Positions 20,346-30,169 of a stretch of 41,152 nt of DNA are shown one piece after another; position 1 is the first letter of the stretch, and the number at the start of each line of letters is the position of its first letter. The stretch covers positions 1-41,152 of the forward strand of contig JAGQTQ010000049.1 in assembly GCA_020438905.1 (NCBI GenBank). Direction: 5' to 3'. Source of the stretch: Mycobacterium sp. Its GTDB lineage: Bacteria; Actinomycetota; Actinomycetes; Mycobacteriales; Mycobacteriaceae. The notes below the pieces were generated by a model. It was not told the DNA's origin, ran no database searches, and saw nothing but the letters and a program-made list of their open reading frames with translations. The translations under genes were made by a program, and so were the position numbers.

Positions 20346-21488
20346 ATGAGCACCGAACTTGAAAAAGCCGTCCGCACCGCGCTGGCCAAGGTCATCGACC
20401 CCGAACTGCGTCGGCCGATCACCGAACTCAACATGGTCAAGAGCGTCACCGTCGGCCCTGACGGGGCCACCCACGTCGAGATCTACCTGACCACCGCGGC
20501 GTGCCCCAAGAAGTCCGAGATCACCGAACGCGTCACCGCCGCGGTCGCCGACGTGCCCGGCACCGGAGCGATCCGCGTGGACCTCGACGTGATGAGCGAC
20601 GAACAGCGCACCGAGTTGCGCAAGCAGCTGCGCGGCGACCAGGGCATGTCGGCCGAACCGGTGATCCCGTTCGCTCAGCCGGGATCACTGACCCGGGTCT
20701 ACGCGGTGGCCTCGGGCAAGGGCGGCGTCGGCAAGTCCAGCGTTACCGTCAACCTCGCGGCCGCCCTGGCCGCGCGCGGCCTGGCCGTCGGCCTGCTCGA
20801 CGCCGACATCTACGGCCACTCGATACCGCGGATGATGGGCACTACCGACCGGCCCACCCAGGTCGAGTCGATGATCCTGCCCCCGGTCGCCCACGAGGTG
20901 AAGGTCATCTCGATCGCACAGTTCACCCAGGGCAACACCCCGGTCGTCTGGCGCGGGCCGATGCTGCACCGCGCGCTGCAGCAGTTCCTGGCCGACGTCT
21001 ACTGGGGTGATCTGGACGTGCTGCTGCTCGACCTTCCGCCGGGGACCGGCGATGTGGCCATCTCGGTGGCCCAACTACTGCCGGGGGCCGAGATCATCGT
21101 GGTCACCACCCCGCAGGCCGCGGCCGCGGAGGTGGCCGAGCGCGCCGGTGCGATCGCCTTGCAGACCCGTCAGCGCATCGTCGGGGTGGTGGAGAACATG
21201 TCGGGGCTGCTGCTGCCCGACGGCACGACGATGCAGATCTTCGGCGCCGGCGGGGGCGAGCAGGTGGCCGAACGGCTGACCCGGGCCGTCGGGGCCGACG
21301 TTCCCCTGCTGGGCCAGGTCCCGCTGGACCCGGCGCTGGTGGCGGCCGGCGACTCGGGGGTTCCGCTGGTGCTGTCGGCGCCGGACTCCGCGGCGGGCGG
21401 CGCCCTGCGCGGTATCGCCGACAAGCTGGCGGCGCGGCGGCGCGGTCTGGCCGGGATGTCGCTGGGTCTGGACCCGGCGGGCCGCTAG
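20346..21488 (+). CDS. mrp: Mrp/ApbC-type iron-sulfur carrier P-loop ATPase
   Basis: 380 residues, cytosolic. The N-terminal DUF59/MIP18 domain (about 5-85, with DPELRRPITELNMVKSV and Cys53 in AACPKK) precedes the deviant Walker A SGKGGVGKSS (123-132), the switch DADIYGHSIPRMMG and LLDLPPGTGDVAIS. The family carries Fe-S clusters to target proteins. After ENMSG, where Mrp proteins usually have a CxxC cluster ligand, this protein reads LLLPDGTTMQIFG and lacks both cysteines; I recall the same in the H37Rv protein. Cluster binding must therefore use other ligands or be lost. Convergent with tatB, five bases apart. Confidence 0.93.
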   Translation: MSTELEKAVRTALAKVIDPELRRPITELNMVKSVTVGPDGATHVEIYLTTAACPKKSEITERVTAAVADVPGTGAIRVDLDVMSDEQRTELRKQLRGDQGMSAEPVIPFAQPGSLTRVYAVASGKGGVGKSSVTVNLAAALAARGLAVGLLDADIYGHSIPRMMGTTDRPTQVESMILPPVAHEVKVISIAQFTQGNTPVVWRGPMLHRALQQFLADVYWGDLDVLLLDLPPGTGDVAISVAQLLPGAEIIVVTTPQAAAAEVAERAGAIALQTRQRIVGVVENMSGLLLPDGTTMQIFGAGGGEQVAERLTRAVGADVPLLGQVPLDPALVAAGDSGVPLVLSAPDSAAGGALRGIADKLAARRRGLAGMSLGLDPAGR

Positions 21489-21493
21489 CGGAC

Positions 21494-21901
21494 TCAGGTC
21501 GCGTCGGAGTCGAACGGGGCCGGCGCGCCGGGGGTCTGCGGCGGGGCCGGGGTGCTCTGCGGTTTCTCCGGTCCCCGCTCGCTGCGGTCCTGCCCTGCGG
21601 CCGGGCCGTCGAAGTTACCGGTGAACAGTGAGTCGTCGCCCTCCAGGAGATGCTTGGTGATCGCCGCCCGCGGGGTCATCCCGCGCAGCTTCTGCAACTC
21701 ACTGAGCGGCTGGCGCAGATCCTCGAACTCGGGCCCGAGTTCCTCGCGCAGTTCCTTGGTCGCACCGCTGAGGTAGTCGCGGGCCTGACGGATCGCCCCC
21801 GCCGCCCAGCTGATCGCGCCGGGCAGCCGTTCCGGCCCGAGCACCACCAGGCCGACGACGACCAACAGGAGCATCTCGCCCCACCCGATATTGGCGAACA
21901 T
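21494..21901 (-). CDS. tatB: Twin-arginine translocase subunit TatB
   Basis: 135 residues. The single N-terminal membrane helix [18 protein letters not shown] carries the GPE/RLP hinge of TatA/B proteins, followed by an amphipathic helix ([17 protein letters not shown]), an acidic helical region and a Pro-rich tail. The Glu early in the helix (GWGE) and the length favour TatB over TatA. It would bind twin-arginine signal peptides with TatC, which lies elsewhere. It follows htrA by 20 bases, as in H37Rv (Rv1224 after Rv1223), and is probably co-transcribed with it. Confidence 0.92.
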   Translation of the reverse strand: MFANIGWGEMLLLVVVGLVVLGPERLPGAISWAAGAIRQARDYLSGATKELREELGPEFEDLRQPLSELQKLRGMTPRAAITKHLLEGDDSLFTGNFDGPAAGQDRSERGPEKPQSTPAPPQTPGAPAPFDSDAT

Positions 21902-21921
21902 CGCCTCAGAGGTCCTTCAGG

Positions 21922-23421
<1,500 letters not shown>

Positions 23422-23501
23422 TCAACCTCTATCCGAACGCTGAGTATCCAAACGCTGAGCAGCGCAACAGCGGGAAACGCCGCTCGATGGTGACCTTCAC
23501 C

Positions 23502-23897
23502 CTACCGGCGCTTGCGTCGTCCCCGGGATGTGCCGCGGCCTGGTTGACCGTCGAGCGGGAGCACCGGCTCGTCGGGGGCCGACTGCGGGATCTGCGACAG
23601 CATCCCCATCAGGGTGCTCGGCATGGTGATCGGATGCGATTCCCTCAGCACGGCGCGGGCCTGAAGCTGGGCCTCCACCTCGGCGGCGCACTGCGGACAC
23701 AACGACAGGTGGCCACCGGCACGCAGATGGGCCTTCATCGGCAACTCGCCGTCGACGTAGGCGACGATGGCCTCGCTGGAGAGATGGTCGGTGGAACTGA
23801 ACTGCCGCGGGGCGTTGAGAGCCGACTCGTCGACGGAGACGAAGTTGGACGGCAGCCAGGACAGTGCACGACGGAACACATCTCCCGGATCGACCAT
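23502..23897 (-). CDS. rseA: Anti-sigma-E factor RseA
   Basis: 131 residues, cytosolic zinc-associated anti-sigma factor. The ZAS motif H-x3-C-x2-C is seen as H63, C67, C70 (HLSLCPQC), with a preceding helix EAIVAYVDGELPM and an earlier His38. There is no membrane helix, as in H37Rv RseA. ATG at 23897 (MVDPGDVFRRALSWLP) is chosen because it matches the known family start and has GAGAGGA nine bases upstream; upstream in-frame ATGs give non-family sequence. The tail is basic (GRRKRR). It should hold SigE inactive until thiol oxidation or proteolysis. Gap to sigE is 129 bases. Confidence 0.93.
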   Translation of the reverse strand: MVDPGDVFRRALSWLPSNFVSVDESALNAPRQFSSTDHLSSEAIVAYVDGELPMKAHLRAGGHLSLCPQCAAEVEAQLQARAVLRESHPITMPSTLMGMLSQIPQSAPDEPVLPLDGQPGRGTSRGRRKRR

Positions 23898-24026
23898 CGC
23901 CTGCATTCCTCTCCGGCACATCGTCGCCTTCGCCGCGACGGATCGGCGGCGCGAAGCGCTCATGTCGAATGTAGCGCGAAAATGCGGTGATGACATGCTT
24001 GTGACCGGCGCTCGAGGCGCGGCGCG

Positions 24027-24815
24027 TCAGGCGGGCTCGGCCTGGGCGCGACCGTTGGCGGCGAGGTAATCGCGCAGGGCCTGCCGGCCGCGGTGAATCC
24101 GGCTGCGCACGGTGCCCAGCTTGACCCCGAGGGTGGCGCCGATCTCCTCGTAGGACAAGCCCTCGATGTCGCACAGCACCACCGCGGCACGGAACTCCGG
24201 CGGCAGCGAATCCAGAGCCGCCTGAAGGTCGGGCCCCAGCCGTGAATCGTGGAAGATCTGCTCGGGGTTGGGCTCGTCGGCCGGAACGCGGTCGTAGTCG
24301 TCCGGCAGCGCCTCCATGCGGATGCGCGCACGCCGGCGGACCATATCCAGGAAGAGGTTGGTGGTGATGCGGTGCAGCCAGCCCTCGAACGTGCCGGGTT
24401 GGTAGTTCTTCACCGAACGGAACACCCTGATGAAGGTCTCCTGGGTGAGGTCCTCCGCGTCATGCCGGTTGCCGGACAACCGGTAGGCCAGCCGGTAGAC
24501 CCGGTCGGCGTGCTGACGCACGAGTTCGTCCCAGGAGGGCATCGACGTGCGATCGCCGGTCGCGTCGAACACCGCGGTGCCCTGCAACTCCTCGGACGGC
24601 TCAACAAAGCCGTCGGTCTCGTTGTCACCGACGTGCGACATGGTGACCGGTGTCATCAGTGTGGTGGTCGTGGGATCCTCCCCATGCTCAAGCGCCCCGC
24701 ACTCCAACGCTGCAGACTCATGTGCCGAGCCGACGGGCGCGTCATGGGTGATAACGCCGGCCCGTCGGGGGGTATTCCCCGTCAAGCAGGTCTGGATCGT
24801 CATGCGGGTTAGCAT
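24027..24815 (-). CDS. sigE: ECF sigma factor SigE
   Basis: 262 residues. Extracytoplasmic-function sigma factor for envelope and surface stress. Region 2 is seen at [38 protein letters not shown] and [20 protein letters not shown]; region 4 at [20 protein letters not shown] and [16 protein letters not shown]. The variable N-terminal about 80 residues precede MPSWDEL. ATG at 24815 has AAGGGGG six bases upstream. Internal ATGs at 24803, 24656 and 24641 could give shorter isoforms, as reported for M. tuberculosis SigE. Paired ACTGA repeats upstream may be a regulator site. Confidence 0.96.
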   Translation of the reverse strand: MLTRMTIQTCLTGNTPRRAGVITHDAPVGSAHESAALECGALEHGEDPTTTTLMTPVTMSHVGDNETDGFVEPSEELQGTAVFDATGDRTSMPSWDELVRQHADRVYRLAYRLSGNRHDAEDLTQETFIRVFRSVKNYQPGTFEGWLHRITTNLFLDMVRRRARIRMEALPDDYDRVPADEPNPEQIFHDSRLGPDLQAALDSLPPEFRAAVVLCDIEGLSYEEIGATLGVKLGTVRSRIHRGRQALRDYLAANGRAQAEPA

Positions 24816-24847
24816 GCCCTACCCCCTTGTGTGTCCGCTATGGGCAA

Positions 24848-24863
24848 ACTGACAGTTGACTGA
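24848..24863 (-). promoter_or_regulatory. Direct repeat upstream of sigE, candidate response-regulator site
   Basis: ACTGA occurs at 24848-24852 and 24859-24863 (plus strand), 11 bp apart, one helical turn, 33-48 bases before the first sigE ATG. Stress-induced sigE transcription in M. tuberculosis depends on MprA binding to paired direct repeats. Equating this with an MprA box is a guess from layout only. Confidence 0.35.
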
Positions 24864-25009
24864 GAAATGCGGCCGTAATGTCGATTCACCAGCGGAAACA
24901 GTGACCAAATGTCATTTATGAGCAATTTCCTTAGACATGCTTCCATCGGCGTGTCGGCCCGCCCGGCGACCGCCATGGCGCGCCTGCCCACGAGCCGCCT
25001 GAGTTGATC

Positions 25010-25015
25010 TACGCT
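25010..25015 (+). promoter_or_regulatory. Leaderless -10 (TACGCT) of the O-methyltransferase gene
   Basis: 7-nt spacer to the ATG at 25023, no Shine-Dalgarno. Confidence 0.55.
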
Positions 25016-25022
25016 GCTGAGA

Positions 25023-25676
25023 ATGTCCACCAGCGAGGAATCGGCCCACAGCCGGGCCGACCGGGTTCTCAACCACGCCGAGGCCTCCATCTCCGAAGAC
25101 GAGATCGTCTCGGCCGCGCGTGAGCGCGCCGTGGACGCCGGGGCGGGCGCGGTGACACCGGCGGTCGGCGCCCTGCTGAGCCTGCTGGCACGGCTCTCCG
25201 GTGGCCGCGCGGTGGTCGAGGTCGGAACCGGGGCCGGAGTGAGCGGGCTGTGGCTGCTGTCCGGTATGCGCGAGGACGGCGTGCTGACGACCATCGACAT
25301 CGAACCCGAGCACCAGCGGCTGGCGAAACAGGCCTTCACCGAAGCCGGCGTAGGCCCCGGACGGACCCGCCTCATCGGCGGCCGTGCCCAGGAGGTCCTC
25401 ACCCGACTCGCCGACGAGTCCTACGACCTGGTGTTCATCGACGCCACCCCCACCCAGCAGCCACACTTCGTCACCGAAGGGGTCCGACTGCTGCGCCCCG
25501 GCGGAGTGATCGTGGTGCATCGGGCCGCACTCGACGGCCGGGCCGGCGATCCGGGCGCCCATGACGCCGAAGTGACCGCCGTGCGCGAGGCCGCCCGTCT
25601 CATCGCCGAGGACGACCGGCTCAACCCGGTGTTGGTGCCCCTCGGCGACGGGGTCCTGATCGCGGCACGGGACTGA
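25023..25676 (+). CDS. SAM-dependent O-methyltransferase (Rv1220c type)
   Basis: 217 residues, cytosolic class I methyltransferase of the catechol/caffeoyl-CoA O-methyltransferase group (methyltransferase_3). Seen: [18 protein letters not shown] (SAM motif I), [16 protein letters not shown] (acidic residue binding the ribose), IGGRAQEVL, and [16 protein letters not shown] (motif with metal/substrate acids). The substrate is unknown. The start is set by a leaderless promoter. Divergent from sigE across a 207-base regulatory gap; the DUF4126 gene follows 25 bases downstream. Confidence 0.9.
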   Translation: MSTSEESAHSRADRVLNHAEASISEDEIVSAARERAVDAGAGAVTPAVGALLSLLARLSGGRAVVEVGTGAGVSGLWLLSGMREDGVLTTIDIEPEHQRLAKQAFTEAGVGPGRTRLIGGRAQEVLTRLADESYDLVFIDATPTQQPHFVTEGVRLLRPGGVIVVHRAALDGRAGDPGAHDAEVTAVREAARLIAEDDRLNPVLVPLGDGVLIAARD

Positions 25677-25701
25677 ACAAGGCCGGCACCGGGAGCACGT
25701 C

Positions 25702-26334
25702 ATGGAACTCATGACCGGTTTCGGGCTGGCCACCGCAGCGGGACTGAATGCCTACATCCCCCTGCTGCTGATGGGCCTGCTGGGCCGGTTCACCAGTCTG
25801 ATCACCCTCCCGCCCGCCTGGTCCTGGCTGGAGAACGGCTGGGTGCTGGCCATCGTCGCGGTGCTGCTAGTCGTCGAGGTCATCGCGGACAAGGTCCCGG
25901 CGCTGGATTCGGTCAACGACGCCGTGCAGACCTTCGTGCGGCCCACCTCCGGCGGCATCGTGTTCGGCTCCGGAACCGCCGCCCAGACCGCTGCGGTCAC
26001 CGATCCGGCCGACTTCGCGCGCACCGGCGCCTGGGTTCCGGTGGCCATCGGCGTGGTGACCGCACTCGTGGTGCACCTGACCAAGACAACGGTGCGACCG
26101 GCGGCCAATGTCGCGACCGCCGGGGTGGCCGCACCCGTGCTGAGCACCATCGAGGACGTCACCAGCGTCGGATTGACGTTGATCGCGATCCTGCTACCGG
26201 CGCTGGTGCTGATCGTTCTGATCGGGCTGATCTGGGCCGCGGTCCGGCTGCTGCGCCGCCGCGCCCATCGCCGCCCTCGCCCTCGCCCTCGCCCTCCCCG
26301 CCGAGCAGACGTAAACCACCCCGACACGCCGTAG
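25702..26334 (+). CDS. DUF4126 integral membrane protein
   Basis: 210 residues with four to five hydrophobic helices. The N-terminus FGLATAAGLNAYIPLLLMGLL and the segment ADKVPALDSVNDAVQTFVRP followed by GG are the DUF4126 hallmarks. GGGAG lies six bases before the ATG. The C-terminal tail is short and basic, with an RPRPRP run encoded by a perfect hexamer repeat, and its last codons overlap the left arm of the hairpin at 26305. Function unknown. Probably co-transcribed with the O-methyltransferase. Confidence 0.85.
   Translation: MELMTGFGLATAAGLNAYIPLLLMGLLGRFTSLITLPPAWSWLENGWVLAIVAVLLVVEVIADKVPALDSVNDAVQTFVRPTSGGIVFGSGTAAQTAAVTDPADFARTGAWVPVAIGVVTALVVHLTKTTVRPAANVATAGVAAPVLSTIEDVTSVGLTLIAILLPALVLIVLIGLIWAAVRLLRRRAHRRPRPRPRPPRRADVNHPDTP
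26272..26295 (+). repeat. Four perfect CGCCCT hexamers in the DUF4126 gene
   Basis: CGCCCT x4, in frame, encoding an Arg-Pro run near the C-terminus. Slippage would add or remove RP pairs without shifting the frame. Confidence 0.85.
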
Positions 26335-26356
26335 TTTTGGGGTCCTTTGCGTCTGC
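26305..26356 (+). terminator. Hairpin of the CAGACGCAAA-type repeat family, copy 2
   Basis: Arms at 26305-26322 and 26339-26356, beginning GCAGACG and ending CGTCTGC, pair along 18 bases with three mismatches. It lies across the stop codon of the DUF4126 gene, facing convergent glgC, and is a likely terminator for one or both. Confidence 0.6.
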
Positions 26357-26393
26357 TGGCGCAGGGAGGCGAGTGCTGGCGCAGGGAGGCGAG
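26354..26393. repeat. Perfect 20-bp tandem duplication
   Basis: TGCTGGCGCAGGGAGGCGAG at 26354-26373 is repeated exactly at 26374-26393, starting inside the right arm of the hairpin, in the gap between the DUF4126 gene and glgC. Confidence 0.9.
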
Positions 26394-26420
26394 CCCGCGC
26401 GCGCCGCGCAGGGGGCGGAG

Positions 26421-27635
26421 CTAGACGAAGACGCCCTTGCCGACGGCGACCACGCCGCCGGAACTGATCGCGAACCGCGCGCGATCGCGCTCCAGGTCCA
26501 CCCCGACCATCTCACCGGGCCCCACGACGACGTTCTTGTCCAGGATCGCCCGGCGCACCACCGCCCCGCTGCCTACCCGGACGCCGGGCATCAGCACGCT
26601 GCCGTCGACGTAGGCGCCGTCCTCGACGACCACATTGCTCGAGAGCACCGAGTTGCGCACCGAGGCCGCCGAGATGATGCTGCCCGCGCCGACCACCGAT
26701 TCCTGGGCTGAACCGCCGTTGACGAATTTTGCCGGAGCCAGGTTTTCCGACTCCCCCCGGATCGGCCAGCGCTTGTTGTAGAGGTTGAACACCGGGTGGA
26801 CCGAGACCAGATCCATATGCGCGTCGTAGAAGGCATCCAGTGTCCCGACGTCGCGCCAGTAGCCATGATCGCGTTCGGTGGCGCCGGGCACCTCGTTGTC
26901 GTTGAAGTCATAGACCGCGGCAAGTCCGTCCTCGACCAGTTTCGGGATGATGTTGCCGCCCATATCGTGATCGGAGGTGTCGTCCTCGGCGTCCGCGCGG
27001 ATCGCGTCGATGAGCACCTTCGTGGTGAACACGTAATTGCCCATCGAGACGAACGTCTGATCGGGGTTGTCCGGGGTGCCCGGCGGGTCGGCCGGCTTCT
27101 CCACGAAACTGCGGATCCGCCCCGAGCCGTCGGCGTCGATGCAGCCGAAGGCGCGCGCCTCCGTACGCGGCACCCGGATACCGGCCACCGTGGCGCCGGC
27201 ACCACTTTCGACGTGGAACTTCACCATCTGCTCCGGGTCCATCCGGTACACGTGGTCGGCGCCGAAAACCACGATGTAGTCGGGATCCTCGTCGTAGATC
27301 AGGTTGAGCGACTGGTGGATGGCATCGGCCGAACCGGTGTACCAGCGCGGGCCGAGTCGCTGCTGGGCGGGCACCGGGGTGATGTACTCCCCCGCCAGGC
27401 CGCTCAGCCGCCAGTTCTGCGAGATGTGGCGGTCCAGGGAGTGCGACTTGTACTGCGTCAGCACACAGATTCGCAGATAGCGGGCATTGACGAGATTCGA
27501 CAACACGAAGTCGATGAGCCGGTAGGCGCCCCCGAAGGGGACCGCCGGCTTGGCCCGATCCGCCGTCAGCGGATACAGCCTCTTTCCTTCGCCCCCGGCC
27601 AGGACGATGCCAAGCACGTGCGGCAACTCCCTCAT
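26421..27635 (-). CDS. glgC: Glucose-1-phosphate adenylyltransferase GlgC
   Basis: 404 residues. Makes ADP-glucose from glucose-1-phosphate and ATP for glycogen and maltose-1-phosphate synthesis. Seen: [18 protein letters not shown] (nucleotide site), [45 protein letters not shown] and FVEKP, followed by a C-terminal left-handed beta-helix with hexapeptide-like repeats ([19 protein letters not shown]). ATG at 27635 (MRELPHVLG) is preferred over the upstream in-frame start because TAGGTT lies seven bases before it and the length equals H37Rv GlgC. Divergent from glgM. Confidence 0.97.
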   Translation of the reverse strand: MRELPHVLGIVLAGGEGKRLYPLTADRAKPAVPFGGAYRLIDFVLSNLVNARYLRICVLTQYKSHSLDRHISQNWRLSGLAGEYITPVPAQQRLGPRWYTGSADAIHQSLNLIYDEDPDYIVVFGADHVYRMDPEQMVKFHVESGAGATVAGIRVPRTEARAFGCIDADGSGRIRSFVEKPADPPGTPDNPDQTFVSMGNYVFTTKVLIDAIRADAEDDTSDHDMGGNIIPKLVEDGLAAVYDFNDNEVPGATERDHGYWRDVGTLDAFYDAHMDLVSVHPVFNLYNKRWPIRGESENLAPAKFVNGGSAQESVVGAGSIISAASVRNSVLSSNVVVEDGAYVDGSVLMPGVRVGSGAVVRRAILDKNVVVGPGEMVGVDLERDRARFAISSGGVVAVGKGVFV

Positions 27636-27642
27636 GGGTGTA

Positions 27643-27648
27643 AACCTA
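27643..27648 (-). promoter_or_regulatory. Leaderless -10 (TAGGTT) of glgC
   Basis: Minus strand, 7-nt spacer to the ATG at 27635. Confidence 0.6.
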
Positions 27649-27705
27649 ACCACCACCGCCGGTAACGGCTAGGGCAATCGGGGTTTCGCCTGGCGACGGC
27701 TGCAC

Positions 27706-27711
27706 TACGGT
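27706..27711 (+). promoter_or_regulatory. Leaderless -10 (TACGGT) of glgM
   Basis: 6-nt spacer to the ATG at 27718. The divergent -10 elements of glgC and glgM lie 57 bp apart. Confidence 0.6.
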
Positions 27712-27717
27712 CAGCCT

Positions 27718-28881
27718 ATGCGGGTGGCGATGATGACGCGGGAGTACCCGCCCGAGGTCTACGGCGGCGCCGGGGTCCATGTGACCGAACTGGTTTCCCA
27801 GCTGCGGCGGTTGTGCGAGGTGGACGTGCACTGCATGGGCGCCCCACGCGACACGGCGTTCGCCCATCAGCCCGACCCGGCGCTGGCGGAAGCCAACCCG
27901 GCGCTGTCGACGTTGTCGGCCGACCTGCGGATGGCCGATGCCGCCGCCGGAGCCACGGTGGCGCATTCGCACACCTGGTACACCGGCATGGCCGGGCACC
28001 TCGCCGCCCTGCTGCACGGCATCCCGCACGTCCTGACGGCCCATTCCCTGGAGCCCAAGCGGCCGTGGAAAGCCGAGCAACTCGGCGGCGGCTACCGCGT
28101 CTCGCTGTGGGTCGAGCACACCGCGGTCCAAGCCGCCGACGCGGTGATCGCGGTCAGCGCCGGGATGCGCGAGGACGTGCTGTCTGTGTACCCCGCGCTG
28201 GATCCCGCCCGGGTGCACGTCGTTCGCAACGGTATCGACACCGAGGTCTGGCACCCGGCGGCTTCCGATCCCGACGAGTCCGTGCTCGACGAGCTCGGCG
28301 TGGACACCTCCCGGCCGATGGTGGCCTTCGTCGGCCGGATCACCCGCCAGAAAGGCGTGCCGCACCTGATCGCCGCGGCGCACCGGTTCGACCCGGAGAT
28401 TCAACTTGTGCTCTGCGCGGGGGCGCCCGACACCCCCGAGATCGGCGAGGAGGTCAGGGCCGCCGTCGCCGAGCTGGCCGCCGAACGCCACGGGGTGTTC
28501 TGGGTGCGGGACTTCCTACCGGTGCATGAGATCCGGGAAATCCTCTCCGCGGCGACGGCCTTCGTCTGCCCCTCGGTCTACGAGCCGCTGGGGATCGTGA
28601 ACCTGGAGGCGATGGCGTGCGGTACGGCCGTGGTGGCCTCCGATGTCGGGGGGATCCCCGAGGTGGTCGTCGACGGGGTCACCGGAAGGCTGGTCCACTA
28701 CGACGAGACCGATCCGCGGTCGTTCGAGACGGAGCTGGCCGAAGCTGTCAACGCCCTGGTCGCGGACCCGGCGCGGGCGGCGGCCTACGGGGCGGCCGGC
28801 CGGCAGCGCTGTATTGCCGAATTCTCCTGGGCCCGGATCGCCGAGCAGACATTGGAGATCTACCGCGCGGTCACGCGGTAG
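27718..28881 (+). CDS. glgM: GT4 glycosyltransferase GlgM (formerly GlgA), maltose-1-phosphate/alpha-glucan synthesis
   Basis: 387 residues, cytosolic GT-B fold enzyme. Seen: MMTREYPPEVYGGAGVHV (acceptor/donor loop of the GlgA-like group), HSHTWYTGMAGHLAALL, VRNGIDTEVWHP, FVGRITRQKGVPHLI, and the donor site FVCPSVYEPLGIVNLEAMAC with the E-x7-E pattern. Family knowledge: the mycobacterial enzyme uses ADP-glucose and glucose-1-phosphate to form maltose-1-phosphate for the GlgE pathway. It sits divergent to glgC, which makes its donor, and both have leaderless promoters. Confidence 0.95.
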   Translation: MRVAMMTREYPPEVYGGAGVHVTELVSQLRRLCEVDVHCMGAPRDTAFAHQPDPALAEANPALSTLSADLRMADAAAGATVAHSHTWYTGMAGHLAALLHGIPHVLTAHSLEPKRPWKAEQLGGGYRVSLWVEHTAVQAADAVIAVSAGMREDVLSVYPALDPARVHVVRNGIDTEVWHPAASDPDESVLDELGVDTSRPMVAFVGRITRQKGVPHLIAAAHRFDPEIQLVLCAGAPDTPEIGEEVRAAVAELAAERHGVFWVRDFLPVHEIREILSAATAFVCPSVYEPLGIVNLEAMACGTAVVASDVGGIPEVVVDGVTGRLVHYDETDPRSFETELAEAVNALVADPARAAAYGAAGRQRCIAEFSWARIAEQTLEIYRAVTR

Positions 28882-28908
28882 GGGAAGGATCCGTCGGCTG
28901 CCCGGAAG

Positions 28909-29076
28909 TCAGCTGGTGACGCCCTTGAGTTCGTCGCCGAGCGCGGCGGCCTCGTCGGGGGTCAACTCGACGACGAGTCGGCCACCGCCTTCCAGCGGTA
29001 CCCGCATCACGATGCCGCGCCCCTCTTTGGTCGCCTCCAGCGGACCGTCTCCGGTCCGTGGCTTCATCGCCGCCAT
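28909..29076 (-). CDS. Small DUF3117 protein (Rv1211 type)
   Basis: 55 residues, beginning MAAMKPRTGDGPLEATKEG and ending KGVTS. The MKPRTGDGP start and the closing LTPDEAAALGDEL are characteristic of actinobacterial DUF3117. GGAGGGAG precedes the ATG, a strong ribosome site. Function not securely known; I recall calmodulin-like Ca2+ binding proposed for the M. tuberculosis protein, which this sequence does not obviously support. Convergent with glgM, 27 bases apart. Confidence 0.9.
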   Translation of the reverse strand: MAAMKPRTGDGPLEATKEGRGIVMRVPLEGGGRLVVELTPDEAAALGDELKGVTS

Positions 29077-29149
29077 CGAATGCTCCCTCCAGATTCGAGC
29101 AGGCCCGCCGACACCGACCGAGCGGCGGTGGAGACGATTCTAGTGTTAC

Positions 29150-29755
29150 CTATTGTTCCTTACCGGCGTCGCCACCTGTTAGCGACCCGGAAACCCAGCA
29201 ATCGCGCAGGTGGTCGTCGACCATCCCGGTGGCCTGCATCAACGCATAGGCCGTGGTCGGGCCGACGAATCGGAAGCCCCGGCGCTTGAGCTCGTGCGCC
29301 AGGGCAGCCGACTCCGGGGTCTGCGGCGGCACCTCGGCCGAAGTGGCCGGACGTCGCCGCGGCGGCGGAGCGTAGGACCACAACAGCTCCGACAGGTCCA
29401 CATCCAGGGAGGCGGCTGCCCGGGCGTTGGCGATGGCGGCCTCGATCTTGGCCCGGTTGCGGACGATGCCGGCGTCGGCCATCAGGCGGGCGACGTCGCG
29501 CTCGGTGTAGCCGGCGACCGTCTCGATGTCGAAGCCGGCGAACGCCCGCCGGAAATTGTCCCGTTTTCGCAGTATGACCAGCCACGACAACCCGCTCTGA
29601 AAGGCCTCCAGCGTCATCCGCTCGAACATCGCGACCCGCCCCCGCAACGGACGGCCCCACTCGTGGTCGTGGTATCCGCACATCAGCAACCGGTCGGATT
29701 CCGATCCGCTCGTCGCCCACGGACACCTGATCCGGTCGTCGCGCGGATCGGTCAC
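29150..29755 (-). CDS. tagA: DNA-3-methyladenine glycosylase I
   Basis: 201 residues. Excises 3-methyladenine from alkylated DNA. Seen: RCPWA near the N-terminus and YHDHEWGRPL, FERMTLEAFQSGLSWLVIL, the helix-hairpin region FRFVGPTTAYALMQATGMV and DDHLRDCW. The Cys/His at the N-terminus and H-x3-C near the end match the zinc clasp of E. coli Tag. The GTG start overlaps the stop of the DivIVA-like gene as GTGA; the frame is open further upstream but lacks similarity. Last gene of the folP2-gpgS-DivIVA-like-tagA run. Confidence 0.93.
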   Translation of the reverse strand: MTDPRDDRIRCPWATSGSESDRLLMCGYHDHEWGRPLRGRVAMFERMTLEAFQSGLSWLVILRKRDNFRRAFAGFDIETVAGYTERDVARLMADAGIVRNRAKIEAAIANARAAASLDVDLSELLWSYAPPPRRRPATSAEVPPQTPESAALAHELKRRGFRFVGPTTAYALMQATGMVDDHLRDCWVSGSLTGGDAGKEQ

Positions 29756-30120
29756 ACGGGACCCGAGTCCGCCGCCGCGGATTCCGATTCCGGCGGCGCG
29801 GGCCATCGGCCGCTGGTCGGGTCCGGCAGGCCGGCGGTGGCCCGAACCGCCGCCAGCTCGCCCCGCAACTGATCGAGCTCGGCGCCCAGCCGGTCCAGAA
29901 CCCAATCCACCTCGCTGGTTTTGTAGCCCCGCAGCACCTGGGTGAACTTCACGGCCTCGACGTCGGCACCGGTAACCCCGGAGGCTGGCAGCACGGTGGC
30001 GGTGGTCCCCCTGGGCAGCGGCGGAAGTTGCTCACCGCGACCGAAGAGCACACTGGCAATCCCGAACAGGACGACGGCCACCAGGATGAGCACCACGAGG
30101 TACGTCAGGATCAGCGTCAC
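29752..30120 (-). CDS. Small membrane protein with DivIVA-like domain (Rv1209 type)
   Basis: 122 residues from a GTG. One N-terminal membrane helix (ILTYLVVLILVAVVLFGIASVLFG), then a DivIVA-type segment (VEAVKFTQVLRGYKTSEVDWVLDRLG) that continues as a short coiled coil, and a Pro-rich acidic tail. DivIVA/Wag31 domains sense membrane curvature at cell poles; a polar role is inference. Stop overlaps the tagA start; gpgS ends 49 bases upstream. Confidence 0.85.
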   Translation of the reverse strand: MTLILTYLVVLILVAVVLFGIASVLFGRGEQLPPLPRGTTATVLPASGVTGADVEAVKFTQVLRGYKTSEVDWVLDRLGAELDQLRGELAAVRATAGLPDPTSGRWPAPPESESAAADSGPV

Positions 30121-30169
30121 ACCTGCGATCCTGCCTCACGCACCGCAGCGTGCCCCAGCACGCCCGGGG

